64,000 nt of DNA from Palsa-504 sp963705835 (GTDB taxonomy: Bacteria; Actinomycetota; Actinomycetes; Streptosporangiales; Streptosporangiaceae), in contig CAVPLC010000051.1 in the NCBI GenBank assembly GCA_963705835.1, positions 124,001-188,000 on the forward strand. Reading direction: 5' to 3'. Every line of letters begins with the position of its first letter. Within the stretch, counting starts at the first letter, position 1. Below the pieces are notes generated by a model that worked only from the letters and a program-made list of their open reading frames with translations, was not told where the DNA came from and made no database searches. Both the position numbers and the translations under genes were made by a program. Of this stretch, positions 42,753 through 51,049 are shown in pieces.

Positions 42753-43127
42753 GTGAATGCGAACCTGCCGGCCGGACAGCAGGTCCTCAGGTTCTGTTTG
42801 GCGGCCCTCGCGGCATGGCGCGTGACCCATCTGCTGGCGGCCGAGGATGGGCCGGGCGGCATCGTGGTCCGGGCCCGGAGCCGACTCGGCTCCGGGCCCG
42901 CCGGGGAGCTCGCCGACTGCTTCGGCTGCCTGAGCGTGTGGGTCAGCATCCCCCTGGTGCCGTTCGTGACGCGGCGCCGCTCGGAGGCGCCGGTGTGCTG
43001 GCTGGCCCTGTCCGGCGCCGCCTTCCTGCTCGAACGCCTGGGTCTTGAAGGGCTGGGCGGCGAAGGCGAGCGCGTCGTCACCCTGGCCCCTGACGGCCCT
43101 GACCGCCCTGCCGGCGAGGAGGCCTGA
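42753..43127 (+). CDS. DUF1360-like small membrane protein
   Basis: 124 residues from GTG 42753, AGGAGGAG seven bases upstream. Two or three hydrophobic helices. Diagnostic blocks are AAWRVTHLLAAEDGPGGIVV and DCFGCLSVWVSIPL (C-x2-C), which match DUF1360 proteins. Known mainly from phage-like or spore-associated gene clusters; no biochemical role known. It looks intact although its neighbours are fragments. Confidence 0.7.
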   Translation: MNANLPAGQQVLRFCLAALAAWRVTHLLAAEDGPGGIVVRARSRLGSGPAGELADCFGCLSVWVSIPLVPFVTRRRSEAPVCWLALSGAAFLLERLGLEGLGGEGERVVTLAPDGPDRPAGEEA

Positions 43128-43239
43128 CGCGGCATGCTGCAACCGGCGCCGGGCGCTGCTGACGTCCGGGCCGCCCTCGGTTCGGGCCGTCCCAGCTCAC
43201 ACCGCCCCGGCCGGCCCGCCAGCGGCCCTGCCGCGTAGC

Positions 43240-43422
43240 GCCGGATCCGAGGTCCGCCTCAGGTTCGTCGGGGCGCAGCGGGTGCGGGTGGAGGGAGCGG
43301 TCAGCGGCCGGACCTACCGGGCCTCGCCCGCCGACCGCCTTATCACCGCGAGCCAGGAGGACGTGCGGGGCCTGCTCAGATCCGGCCTCTTCGCACGGGT
43401 GGAGCCGGAGGGGCCGCGGTGA
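43240..43422 (+). pseudogene. Small hypothetical protein remnant (connector-like)
   Basis: The frame reads AGSEVRLRFVGAQRVRVEGA, then VSGRTYRASPADRLITASQE and DVRGLLRSGLFARVEPEG, a pattern of short conserved proteins found near phage-type structural genes and VWA-like genes. No in-frame ATG or GTG with a ribosome binding site lies before it. A short ATG frame at 43134 is out of register, so the 5' end is probably lost or frameshifted. Confidence 0.4.
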
Positions 43423-43780
43423 GAGTTTTTACGATGGCGGTCAAGCGGGACGAAACGTAACCATCGCCTCCTATGCGGTCACCCGGGACGTGCCGGCCGT
43501 ACGGGTGGTCTTCTGCGACGCCGAGGCGCACGACAGCGGCTGGATGCACCCGCTCGACATCGCCGGCCGCGTCCGGGTCCGCGGGCGCGGCGGCACCGTG
43601 CTGCAACCAGGCATCGACCTGCTGCAGGACGCGCAGGACTTCCCGAAGGACGGGCCCATCCTCGTGATCACGGACGCCCGGTGCGACCGGGTCCGGATAA
43701 AGCGGGATCACGCGTTCCTGATCCCCGCCGGGGCCGTCCTCCCCTTCCCGGCGCGGGGACCGGTGTTCCGCTTCTCCTAG
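43421..43780 (+). pseudogene. C-terminal fragment of a VWA-like (DUF2201-type) protein
   Basis: About 118 codons. IASYAVTRDVPAVRVVFCDA, RVRVRGRGGTVLQPGIDLLQ, DFPKDGPILVITDARCD and HAFLIPAGAVLPFPARGPVF form the end of a metallopeptidase-associated VWA-like domain. The upstream part with the metal-ion-dependent adhesion motif DxSxS is absent, and the frame opens directly out of the stop region of the previous remnant. Truncated, presumably non-functional. Its stop overlaps the convergent amine oxidase gene by 4 bases. Confidence 0.65.
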
Positions 43781-45711
43781 TGCTCGGCGGGCGGTACGTC
43801 GAGGGCGGGATTGCCGTCGAAGAAACCGTCCGCCCTGAGCTGGAAGCCGACGCGGGTGACCGGCATCACCGGCCAGTCCTCGGGGCGCACCACGTGGTGA
43901 GCGGTGAACGTGTGCCAGAGCACCAGGTCGGTGTTTTCCAGCGGGCGGTCGGCCGCGGTCCAGGCCGGCAGGCCGTCCCCGCCGGGGTGCTGGTTGGGGT
44001 ATTCGCCCGCCGGGAACCGCTGATCGGGGTCGTACGCGGTGACCCACAGGTGCTTGGCGGCGAACTGGGCACGCCGCATGGCGTGGGTGTCGGGCTGGCC
44101 GAAAGGCAGCACGCTGTCCTGGGGCATCAGCCTGTACGCGACGGGCTCGCCGGTGGCGTTCCGCCGGCCGGGATTGGTGATCTTCCAGTAACGGGCGGCG
44201 CGACCGTCAGCCACCCGCTGCGCCTGCGACTCGCGGCGCAGCGGGGTCTGCCGCACCACCCAGGCGTTGCCATGCGGGTTGTCCGGGCCGGGCGGCAGCG
44301 CCACCGAGTCGCACTCATAGACCGTGTTCTGCGGGCCGTCGACCATCATGTCCAGCCGTACGCAGAAGATGTGCTGGTGGTGGGGTCCGTAGAGCTGGGG
44401 GGCGACCAGGGTGCCGTGGGCCGGTTTCTGCCCCGCGGGCACGGCCCCGTTGGAGATCACACCGGTCAGCTTGATCTCGTACTCGATGGTGCCGTCCTGG
44501 TAGAGGTACCAGAAGTAGCCGTACTCGTAGTTTCCGACGGTGGCGATCATCGAAATCACCAGGCGTCGCGAGCGCCGGACTTCGGTCTTGCCGGTGCGCC
44601 AGTCGGCGTGCTTCCACGAGATGCCGTGGTCTTCCTCGTGCAGGCAGATCGCGTTCTTGATCAGCTGCGGGTGACCGTCGTTGTCGTTGAGGTAGGCGTC
44701 GAAGTAGCGGATCTCGCCGAGGCAGTCGCAGCCCAGCTCCAGGCTGTTGGCGAGCACTCCGATGCCGTATTCACCCATGTCGAAGACGTTCTTGCGGTAG
44801 TGCGTCGGGTTCGGGTCGCCGTAGGGGATGAACATTTCCGCGAGCGAGGCGCGGTAGATGACCGGGCGGAGCGTCCCGTGATCCTGGTAGCGCACGAGGT
44901 AAAGGACCAGCCCCTCGCGGGGGGTGAAGCCGACCTGGAACCGCCATTTCTGCCAGCGCACCTCGTGCCCGTCCACGGTGAAGCTGGTGCCTTCCGGCTG
45001 GGTGATCTCCACCGGCTTGAGGTCCTGCCGGGGGCCCTCGGGGAAATGCGGGACGTTCCCGGCGTCGCGGATCGCCTCGGCGGTGTAGTTGCCGCTGCGC
45101 GGCGGCAGGGGCACCACCCCGTGGTCCTCGATATCCACGACTTCCATGCGGTCGAGGTCGAAGCGGACGATCAGGCCCTCCACCGGGCGGGCGTACCCGT
45201 TGTCGTCGGGATCCCCCTGGCGCACCCAGGTCAGCGGCCGGATGAACCGGCCCTGGCCCGCCGCGTCCTCGGGACCGTTGTAACCGACCGACCAGGGGTC
45301 GATCATCACCATGTCGAAGTCGGTGACGCCGCGCCGGCGCATGGCCTCTTGCCAGCGGGCGTCCTTCTTGAGCGCCGCCTCGGTGGCCAGGAACTCTTCG
45401 AGCATGATCGCCGGCTGGACACCGGGCACCTCCCGCCACAGGCGTACCTCGCCCGCGGTGATCGAGACCACCGCCTCGTAGGTCCGGAATTCGGCCCGCT
45501 CCCGGAGCACGACGTGCGCCTCGCGTTCGGACGCCTCGCCCCGCAGGACCGCGTCCTTGGGCGGTTCCCGCAGCGTGACGTAGACGAAGCGGGCGCTCGC
45601 GGCCAGGCCGCGGTCCCGCCTGAGGATCTGGCTGGCGGCCTCGATCTCCTCGGCCGTCAGCGGGTCCAGCGGATGCCGCACCTCGACCCTGGTGTGCTCA
45701 GCCATCTTCAT
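43777..45711 (-). CDS. Copper-containing primary amine oxidase
   Basis: 644 residues, full length for bacterial copper amine oxidases such as phenylethylamine or histamine oxidase. The topaquinone precursor is Tyr395 in TVGNYEYGYFWYLYQ (N-Y-E-Y). The catalytic base is Asp311 in VFDMGEYGIG. Copper ligands are His445 and His447 in YGPHHQHIF and the late His in TAHHVVRPEDWPVMP. It oxidises a primary amine to an aldehyde with release of ammonia and H2O2. No signal peptide is present, so it is cytosolic. Start ATG 45711 or 45705; no ribosome binding site, perhaps leaderless. Divergent from a TetR gene whose operator lies 56 bases away. Confidence 0.93.
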   Translation of the reverse strand: MKMAEHTRVEVRHPLDPLTAEEIEAASQILRRDRGLAASARFVYVTLREPPKDAVLRGEASEREAHVVLRERAEFRTYEAVVSITAGEVRLWREVPGVQPAIMLEEFLATEAALKKDARWQEAMRRRGVTDFDMVMIDPWSVGYNGPEDAAGQGRFIRPLTWVRQGDPDDNGYARPVEGLIVRFDLDRMEVVDIEDHGVVPLPPRSGNYTAEAIRDAGNVPHFPEGPRQDLKPVEITQPEGTSFTVDGHEVRWQKWRFQVGFTPREGLVLYLVRYQDHGTLRPVIYRASLAEMFIPYGDPNPTHYRKNVFDMGEYGIGVLANSLELGCDCLGEIRYFDAYLNDNDGHPQLIKNAICLHEEDHGISWKHADWRTGKTEVRRSRRLVISMIATVGNYEYGYFWYLYQDGTIEYEIKLTGVISNGAVPAGQKPAHGTLVAPQLYGPHHQHIFCVRLDMMVDGPQNTVYECDSVALPPGPDNPHGNAWVVRQTPLRRESQAQRVADGRAARYWKITNPGRRNATGEPVAYRLMPQDSVLPFGQPDTHAMRRAQFAAKHLWVTAYDPDQRFPAGEYPNQHPGGDGLPAWTAADRPLENTDLVLWHTFTAHHVVRPEDWPVMPVTRVGFQLRADGFFDGNPALDVPPAEH

Positions 45712-45759
45712 ATGCGAATAATGCCACGGGCAGGTCCCGGGTCCGCGGTTCGCGGCGAG

Positions 45760-45788
45760 TTGTTCTTGAGCGATCGTTCATGTATAGT
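45760..45788 (+). promoter_or_regulatory. tetR promoter with operator in the spacer
   Basis: TTGTTC (45760-45765) and TATAGT (45783-45788) form a -35/-10 pair with 17-base spacing, and the near-perfect palindrome TGAGCGATCGTTCA (45767-45780) fills the spacer. Transcription would start about at ATG 45795, giving a leaderless message. The reverse complement of the same 14-mer lies upstream of the Old Yellow Enzyme gene. Repressor binding would block RNA polymerase directly. Confidence 0.65.
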
Positions 45789-45794
45789 GTCGGC

Positions 45795-46379
45795 ATGCCA
45801 CGTCCGCGGGAGTTCGAGCCAGATGAGGTGCTCGATTCCGCCATGCGCCAGTTCTGGGAGCGGGGGTACCGCGCCACCTCGGTCGATGACCTGGTCCGGG
45901 CGACCGGCGTGAAGCCCGGCAGCCTGTACTCGGCGTTCCCGGGCGGCAAGCACGCGCTGCTGATGGGCTCCCTGGAGCGCTACTCCAAGCTGGTAGTGCC
46001 GCAGAAGCTGGGTGAGCTGGAAGATCCCGGGGCGTCGGTCGCGCAGGTCCGGGCGTACTTCGACGGGCTGGTGCGGGATCTGACCAGCCCCGAGGGACGG
46101 CAGGGCTGCCTGCTGGTCAACAGCGCGATCGAGAACGCCGCCACCGATCCCGAGGTCGCGGCCGTGGTCCGGGGGCACCTGGCGCGGCTGGAGCACTGCT
46201 TTACCGGGGCGCTGCGCACCGCGATCCGGCGCGGCGAGGTCCCGGCCTCGGTTGATCCGGTGTCGCGGGCAAAGGGCCTGGTGGCCACGAGCCAGGGCCT
46301 GATGGTCGTCGGCAAAGCCAACCCAGATGAGGAGGTGCTGCGGGCAATCGTCGACAACGCCTTCGCCGGCCTCAGCTAA
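45795..46379 (+). CDS. TetR-family repressor of the adjacent redox genes
   Basis: 194 residues. N-terminal helix-turn-helix PREFEPDEVLDSAMRQFWER, then GYRATSVDDLVRATGVKPGS and LYSAFPGGKHALL. The C-terminal part (EGRQGCLLVNSAIENAATDP) is the TetR_C type found in NemR/AcuR-like regulators, and the single Cys near residue 109 (QGCLLVN) matches the position of the redox-sensing Cys in NemR-like proteins. It probably senses electrophiles or reactive chlorine and controls the enoate reductase next door. Confidence 0.85.
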   Translation: MPRPREFEPDEVLDSAMRQFWERGYRATSVDDLVRATGVKPGSLYSAFPGGKHALLMGSLERYSKLVVPQKLGELEDPGASVAQVRAYFDGLVRDLTSPEGRQGCLLVNSAIENAATDPEVAAVVRGHLARLEHCFTGALRTAIRRGEVPASVDPVSRAKGLVATSQGLMVVGKANPDEEVLRAIVDNAFAGLS

Positions 46380-46393
46380 GGCCTACCGTCCCG

Positions 46394-46417
46394 GGCCGCC
46401 ACCTGGCGGCCTTCTTT
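46394..46417 (+). terminator. Hairpin terminator after the TetR gene
   Basis: GGCCGCC-ACCT-GGCGGCC (46394-46411), a perfect 7-bp stem, followed by TTCTTT. It lies 15 bases after the tetR stop and just before the -10 of the next gene. Confidence 0.7.
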
Positions 46418-46424
46418 ACGGCCA

Positions 46425-46444
46425 TATAAATGAACGATCGCTCA
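46425..46444 (+). promoter_or_regulatory. Promoter -10 and TetR operator of the Old Yellow Enzyme gene
   Basis: TATAAA (46425-46430) abuts TGAACGATCGCTCA (46431-46444), the exact reverse complement of the 14-mer in the tetR promoter. The operator covers the expected transcription start, 34 bases before ATG 46478. Confidence 0.65.
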
Positions 46445-46477
46445 AGAATTCCCGGCACGCCGAAAGGAACCAGCACC

Positions 46478-47614
46478 ATGTCAGCCACCCTCACGGCCGA
46501 CCGTCCGAAGCTGATCGCAACTACCCCGCTGTTCTCTCCGTTCCGGCTCGGGGGGCTGTGGCTGCCCAACCGGATCGTGATGGCCCCGCTTACCCGGGCC
46601 CGGGCCGACGAGTACGGCGTCCCCTCCGAACTCGCGACCGAGTACTACGCGCAGCGTGCCGGGGCGGGCCTGATCATCGCCGAGGCGACGGCGGTGTCCC
46701 GGCAAGGGGCCGGTTACGACAACTGGCCCGGCGTTTATTCCGCGGCTCAGGAAGCTGGCTGGCGGAAGATCACCGATGCCGTCCACGCGGCCGGAGGGAG
46801 GATCTTCATCCAGCTCTTTCACGCTGGCCGGATGTCTCATCCGGCGTTCCACGACGGTGAGCTGCCCGTTGGCCCATCGCCGATCGCGGCCGGCCCGGCC
46901 ACCGAGCTGTACGACGGCGTGCACCCGTTCACCCGGCCCCGAGCGCTGCGGGCCGCCGAACTGGCCGGCATCGCCGGCCAGTTCGGCAGCGCGGCCGAAC
47001 GCGCGATGGCGGCAGGCTTCGACGGCGTTGAGGTGCACGCGGGCAACGGCTACCTGCTCGATCAGTTCCTTCGCGACGGCGCCAACCGGCGTGACGACGA
47101 GTACGGCGGAAACCCCCGCAACCGTGCCAGGCTGCTGCGCGAGGTAACCGCGGCGGCGATCAGCGTCTGCGGCAGGAACCGGGTCGGGGTGAGGATCTCG
47201 CCGCTCAGCCCGACCAACGGCATGGCCGACTCCGACCCGGCCGCCACATTCACCCAGGTGGCTCGCGACCTTCAGGCCCTCGGTACCAGCTACCTGCATG
47301 TCATCGAGCCCGGCGTCAACGGCACCCTGTCGGTCCAGGCCAGCGCCCAGTCACCCGATCTGGCCAGCGGGTTCTTCCGGCCCGTGTTCTCCGGGGCGAT
47401 CATCGCGGCCGGCGGCCACACCGCCGAAACCGGGGCCGTGCGTGTCCAGCACGACCAGGCCGACCTGATCGCCTACGGCCAGCTCTTCATCGCCAACCCC
47501 GACCTGCCCGCCCGATTCCGTGTCAACGCGCCGCTGGCCTGGCCGCAACGGGCTACGTTCTACGGCGGCGGAGCGGCCGGGTACACCGACTACCCAGCCC
47601 TGGATCAGCGATAG
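46478..47614 (+). CDS. Old Yellow Enzyme-family alkene reductase (NemA-like)
   Basis: 378 residues from ATG 46478, AAAGGAA about nine bases upstream. FMN-dependent TIM barrel: PFRLGGLWLPNRIVMAPLTR, HAGRMSHPAFHDGELPVGPS, the substrate-binding His/Asn pair in VEVHAGNGYLLDQFL, and YGGNPRNRARLL. It reduces activated C=C bonds, nitrate esters or nitro groups using NAD(P)H, acting as detoxification of electrophiles. Under control of the TetR protein encoded upstream. Confidence 0.92.
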   Translation: MSATLTADRPKLIATTPLFSPFRLGGLWLPNRIVMAPLTRARADEYGVPSELATEYYAQRAGAGLIIAEATAVSRQGAGYDNWPGVYSAAQEAGWRKITDAVHAAGGRIFIQLFHAGRMSHPAFHDGELPVGPSPIAAGPATELYDGVHPFTRPRALRAAELAGIAGQFGSAAERAMAAGFDGVEVHAGNGYLLDQFLRDGANRRDDEYGGNPRNRARLLREVTAAAISVCGRNRVGVRISPLSPTNGMADSDPAATFTQVARDLQALGTSYLHVIEPGVNGTLSVQASAQSPDLASGFFRPVFSGAIIAAGGHTAETGAVRVQHDQADLIAYGQLFIANPDLPARFRVNAPLAWPQRATFYGGGAAGYTDYPALDQR

Positions 47615-47637
47615 CCGGGATGGGGTTCTGCGGGGTG

Positions 47638-48618
47638 TCAGTCGACGGCGACGACCATCTTGCCGGCGGCCAGGCCTTCTTCCATGACCTGGTGCGCCTT
47701 GACGATGTCGTCGAAGCTGAAAACCCTGGCGGGCTTGGCCTTGTACTGCCCGGCTTCGGCCTTGGTGATCATTTCCTGCAGCGGGATATCGGTCAGGGGG
47801 AAAGTGTCGGTGCCGAGCACGAACGCGCTGCCGTAGAAGCTGAGCTGGACGCTGGTGGGCAGGTCGGCGATCGGGTTGAAGCCGGCCACCGGTTCCAGGC
47901 CGCCGAGGAAGCCGAGCTGGCACACCCGGCCCCTGGTCCGGACGGTCCGCAGCGAGTCGCGCAGCACGCTGTTCCCGACGAGGTCGAAGACGCCATCCAC
48001 GTCGGCCCCGAGCTCCCCGACCTGGGCGGCCAGCTGCCCGTCGTCGATCAGGACCTGCGCGGCGCCGATGTCCCGCAGCAGGTCCGCCCGGCCGGGGTTG
48101 CGGGTCGTCGCGATCACGGTCATGCCCTCCTCGGCCGCGACGTTCACCGCTGCCTGGCCCAGCGCGGAAGTCCCGCCGCGGACCAGGACCGTCTGCCCGG
48201 GCCGCAGGCCCAGGTTCTGGTGCAGCCCGGCCCACGCGGTCGCGTAGACCTCCGGCAGCGCCACCAGATCGGTCCACGGCAGCGACGTGCTGACCGGTAC
48301 CACGTTGCTGGCCGGCACGGTCACCAGCTCGGCGTAGCTGCCGTTACGCGTCCGCCCCATGCCGCCGAGGATGGCCACCACGGCCGTCCCGGCAGCCAGC
48401 CGCCCGCCGGGGTCGGCCTGCACCGTCCCGACGCACTCGATGCCCGGGACCTGGGCGACATTTCCCCAGGCCCCGCTGCGCATGTAGGCCTCGGCGTGGT
48501 TCAGGCCGAACGCCCGGACCCGGATCAAGACCTCCCCGGCCGCCGGGACCGGGTCGGGCAGCTCGGTGACGGCGAGCACCTCCGGGCTGCCGTAAGCGGT
48601 GATGACGATGGCTTTCAT
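47638..48618 (-). CDS. Quinone oxidoreductase-like (zeta-crystallin type MDR)
   Basis: 326 residues from ATG 48618 with AAAGG about seven bases upstream. Medium-chain dehydrogenase without structural zinc: MKAIVITAYGSPEVLAVTEL, GRDFPGIE-like VPGIECVGTVQ, the NADPH motif VRGGTSALGQAAVN and FDLVGNSVLRDS. It reduces quinones or other electrophiles by one or two electrons with NADPH. Convergent with the enoate reductase gene. A TetR-type palindrome lies directly before its ribosome binding site. Confidence 0.88.
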   Translation of the reverse strand: MKAIVITAYGSPEVLAVTELPDPVPAAGEVLIRVRAFGLNHAEAYMRSGAWGNVAQVPGIECVGTVQADPGGRLAAGTAVVAILGGMGRTRNGSYAELVTVPASNVVPVSTSLPWTDLVALPEVYATAWAGLHQNLGLRPGQTVLVRGGTSALGQAAVNVAAEEGMTVIATTRNPGRADLLRDIGAAQVLIDDGQLAAQVGELGADVDGVFDLVGNSVLRDSLRTVRTRGRVCQLGFLGGLEPVAGFNPIADLPTSVQLSFYGSAFVLGTDTFPLTDIPLQEMITKAEAGQYKAKPARVFSFDDIVKAHQVMEEGLAAGKMVVAVD

Positions 48619-48634
48619 GACTGACCCTTTCTTG

Positions 48635-48648
48635 AACGAACGTTCGTT
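48635..48648 (-). promoter_or_regulatory. TetR-type palindromic operator before the quinone oxidoreductase gene
   Basis: AACGAACGTTCGTT is a perfect 14-bp palindrome, 16 bases upstream of ATG 48618. It resembles but does not equal the TGAACGATCGCTCA boxes nearby. It may be bound by one of the two TetR proteins encoded in this block or by a third. Confidence 0.55.
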
Positions 48649-48738
48649 TATTCGTGTGGCCGCAGGTATCAGGTGGCAGACGCCGACGCGGTCGCGCAGG
48701 ATCACGTCACGTGAACGCCTGAGTCAGCTCGGTGGCGC

Positions 48739-49380
48739 TCAGCTCAACCGGGTGCCTGCCGGCCTGCGGGCCGTGCCCACGATCATGGGTCTTTCGATCT
48801 TGGGAGCCTTCGGCAGCTCGCCGGCGCGGACCGATTCGACGGTTAGCGGCGATGCCTCGATTTCCCGCAGCGTGTCCCGGTTGGGGTGGCAGCCGATCAG
48901 CGGATAGGGGAACGGCATCTTGTCCTGCTTGGCGGCGATGCTCGGATCGTCGGAGCGGACGTGCTCGAAGAAGAGCAGCCGCCCGCCCGGGGCCAGGACC
49001 CGCGTGATCTCGCTCAGTGCCGACTGCTCGTCCGGGACGCTGCACAGCGTGAAGGTGACCACGGCGGTGTCGAACGACGCATCAGGGAAGGGCAGCCGGT
49101 CGCAGGTGGCGTCGATGATCTCGGCGTCGCGTCCGAGCCGCGAGACGCGCCTGCGCAGCCGTCGGCTCATATGCGGGTCGGGTTCGATCAGCGCCAGCCG
49201 AGTGACGGCGGAAGGGTAGTGCGGCAGGTTCAGCCCGGTGCCCGCGCCGATCTCGATCGTGGCGCCGGTAGCCTGCGCGAGCAGGTCGTGTCGCTGCTCG
49301 CGCAGGCCCGCTCGCTCGGCGGGCCCGTTGAAGAGGTCGTACATGGCGGCGTAGACCCGCGAAAACAGCTGTTTCAGCAT
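48739..49380 (-). CDS. Class I SAM-dependent methyltransferase
   Basis: 213 residues, AAAGGAGA before ATG 49380. Motif I TIEIGAGTGLNLPHYP, acidic end of strand 2 in LALIEPDPHMSRRL, motif II LPFPDASFDTAVVTFTLCSV and RVLAPGGRLLFFEHVRSDD. The arrangement resembles METTL7/UbiE-like membrane-associated methyltransferases. The substrate may be a thiol, quinone or lipid. Upstream of, and on the same strand as, the quinone oxidoreductase gene (120-base gap). Divergent from the second TetR gene. Confidence 0.85.
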   Translation of the reverse strand: MLKQLFSRVYAAMYDLFNGPAERAGLREQRHDLLAQATGATIEIGAGTGLNLPHYPSAVTRLALIEPDPHMSRRLRRRVSRLGRDAEIIDATCDRLPFPDASFDTAVVTFTLCSVPDEQSALSEITRVLAPGGRLLFFEHVRSDDPSIAAKQDKMPFPYPLIGCHPNRDTLREIEASPLTVESVRAGELPKAPKIERPMIVGTARRPAGTRLS

Positions 49381-49404
49381 GACGATCTCCTTTTTTCTCC
49401 GGTT

Positions 49405-49421
49405 CCGGAGCGCGGCTCCGG
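49405..49421. promoter_or_regulatory. Inverted repeat between methyltransferase and TetR genes
   Basis: CCGGAGC-GCG-GCTCCGG, perfect 7-bp arms, in the 82-base divergent region. A candidate operator of the TetR protein encoded at 49463, which would then control itself and the methyltransferase. Confidence 0.5.
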
Positions 49422-49462
49422 CCCTGGAACGAACATCTAGACACTGGCAAGATGGGGCGTGG

Positions 49463-50080
49463 ATGTCAAGATTGACCGTGGCCTACCATCACGGCGACCT
49501 GCCGGCGGCCCTGCTCGCCGCGGTGCAGAACGCGGTGGCGGACGGTGGGGTGAGCGGCGTCTCGCTGCGCGATATCGCGCGCCGCGCCGGAGTCTCGCAC
49601 AGCGCGCCCGCCTACCACTTCGGCAGCAAGGCCGGCCTGCTGACCGCCTTCGCGACCGCCGGGTACCAGCTGCTGGCCGAGTCCGTCATCACCGAGGTAG
49701 CGGCGTCGGACGCCGGCGACGGCGCGGCCGAGCTGGGCGCCATCGGACGCGGCTACGTCCGGTTCGCGGTCGGGCACCCAGAGCACTTCGAGGTCATGTT
49801 CCGGCTGGACGCGCTCGACCCGGCCAATGCCGAGTTCGTCGCCGCGAGCGAGGCGGCCTACGGACTGCTCACCGCGACCGTTGAGCGCTGCCGCGCGGCC
49901 GGCCGCCTGCACGGGCGCTCTCCCGAGGTCGTCGCGGTCAGCGCGTGGTCGCTGGTGCACGGCCTCTCGGCGCTGTGGATCAGCGGGCGCTTGTCGGAGC
50001 GCATCGCCGAGCAGGATCCGCGGCGACTGGCAGCGGCCGTGTCAGACCTGTTCGTCGAGGCCGTCCTGCCGCTGCGCTGA
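49463..50080 (+). CDS. TetR-family regulator
   Basis: 205 residues. The helix-turn-helix block is VSGVSLRDIARRAGVSHSAP, then AYHFGSKAGLLTAFATAGYQ. The C-terminal domain contains GYVRFAVGHPEHFEVMFRLD and LVHGLSALWISGRL, the WHG type. ATG 49463 has no ribosome binding site; TAGACA 20 bases upstream could be the -10. Probably controls the divergent methyltransferase via the inverted repeat at 49405. Confidence 0.85.
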   Translation: MSRLTVAYHHGDLPAALLAAVQNAVADGGVSGVSLRDIARRAGVSHSAPAYHFGSKAGLLTAFATAGYQLLAESVITEVAASDAGDGAAELGAIGRGYVRFAVGHPEHFEVMFRLDALDPANAEFVAASEAAYGLLTATVERCRAAGRLHGRSPEVVAVSAWSLVHGLSALWISGRLSERIAEQDPRRLAAAVSDLFVEAVLPLR

Positions 50081-50108
50081 TGGGAGTGACGGGCGCGCGC
50101 AGCCAGGA

Positions 50109-50129
50109 CCGTTCGGAAAAATGAGATCT
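50109..50129 (+). promoter_or_regulatory. Copy of recurrent CCGTTCGG-N8-GATCT motif
   Basis: CCGTTCGG at 50109-50116, AAAAATGA, then GATCT at 50125-50129. It sits 29 bases after the TetR stop, and the remaining reading frame of a truncated MFS transporter begins directly after it. Confidence 0.45.
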
Positions 50130-50131
50130 CG

Positions 50132-51049
50132 CGGGTCATAGAGGGGGCGGGGTCCGTCCCGACCGTGGTGGCCGGGCCGGGCCTGATCCGCCGTCACACG
50201 CCACCGGAGCGGCTCAACACCGCGATCGGCTACTGGGGCGGTTTCACCGGCATCGCTGCTCTCGCCGGCCTGGCCGGGAGCGCGGTGATGGTGCAGTTCG
50301 TGTCGTGGCGCGTCCTGTGGTGGGTCCTCACCGCCGTCACGGTGGCGCCGCTTCCGCTGGTCGCCGCCGGCCTCCCGCCTGACGAGCCGCGCGGAACGGC
50401 CGGCGTTGCGGCTGCCGCGGCGCGCATCGGCGGAACCATCCGCTCGGCCAGGCCGTGGATCGCCGGACTGATCTTCGGCTGCTTCACCATCCAGTGGATG
50501 ACCGTGGTGGGGTTCCTGCCCACGATCTACGCGCAGGACGGGCTGCACGGCATCTGGCCCGGCGTCCTCACCGGCGTGGTCGGCGGAATCGGCGCGGCCG
50601 GTTCGATCGCCACCGTTCCGCTCCTGCAGCGCGGTGTTCCCGTCCGCGCCCTGCTGATCCCCGCCTTCGCGGCGATGGCCGTCACCTCGGTGCTGACGTT
50701 CGCGGTCAACTGGACCGCGCTGCCCGCCGGTGAGATCGGGGAGTTCGGCTGCGTGGCCGCGTTCTCCTTCACCGGCGCGGCGATACCGGCGACGCTGCTG
50801 CGCATCGCGATGGACCTGGCCCCGCCGGGCGGCTCCACCGCGGCGACGATCGGGCTGATGCAGCAGATCTTCAACTCCGGCAGCGTCGCCGGTCCCGCCA
50901 TGGTGGCCTGGCTCGTCACCCTCACCGGCGACTGGCGGGCGACCTGGTGGATGACCTGCACGTTCGCCGCAGTGGGCGGCCTGCTCAGCGGGTACCTGAG
51001 CGAGCGGCGCCTGGGCGTCGCGTTCGGGTGCGCCAGCGTCAGCCGGTGA
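50132..51049 (+). pseudogene. MFS transporter (CynX/NimT-like), N-terminal third missing
   Basis: The frame opens inside a transporter: RVIEGAGSVPTVVAGPGLIR is the transmembrane 4-5 region, normally at about residue 110 of a 400-residue CynX-like protein. The rest (about 300 residues, TIRSARPWIAGLIFGCFTIQ, MQQIFNSGSVAGPAMVAWLV) holds about eight helices to a normal end. The GTG at 50165 could start translation but would omit the first four helices. The break falls right after the CCGTTCGG motif. The 3' end overlaps the convergent acyl-CoA dehydrogenase gene by 11 bases. Confidence 0.7.

Noticed and set aside
43681..45912. Long plus-strand frame opposite the copper amine oxidase
   Set aside because: No family resemblance; the minus strand encodes a complete amine oxidase with topaquinone and copper motifs.
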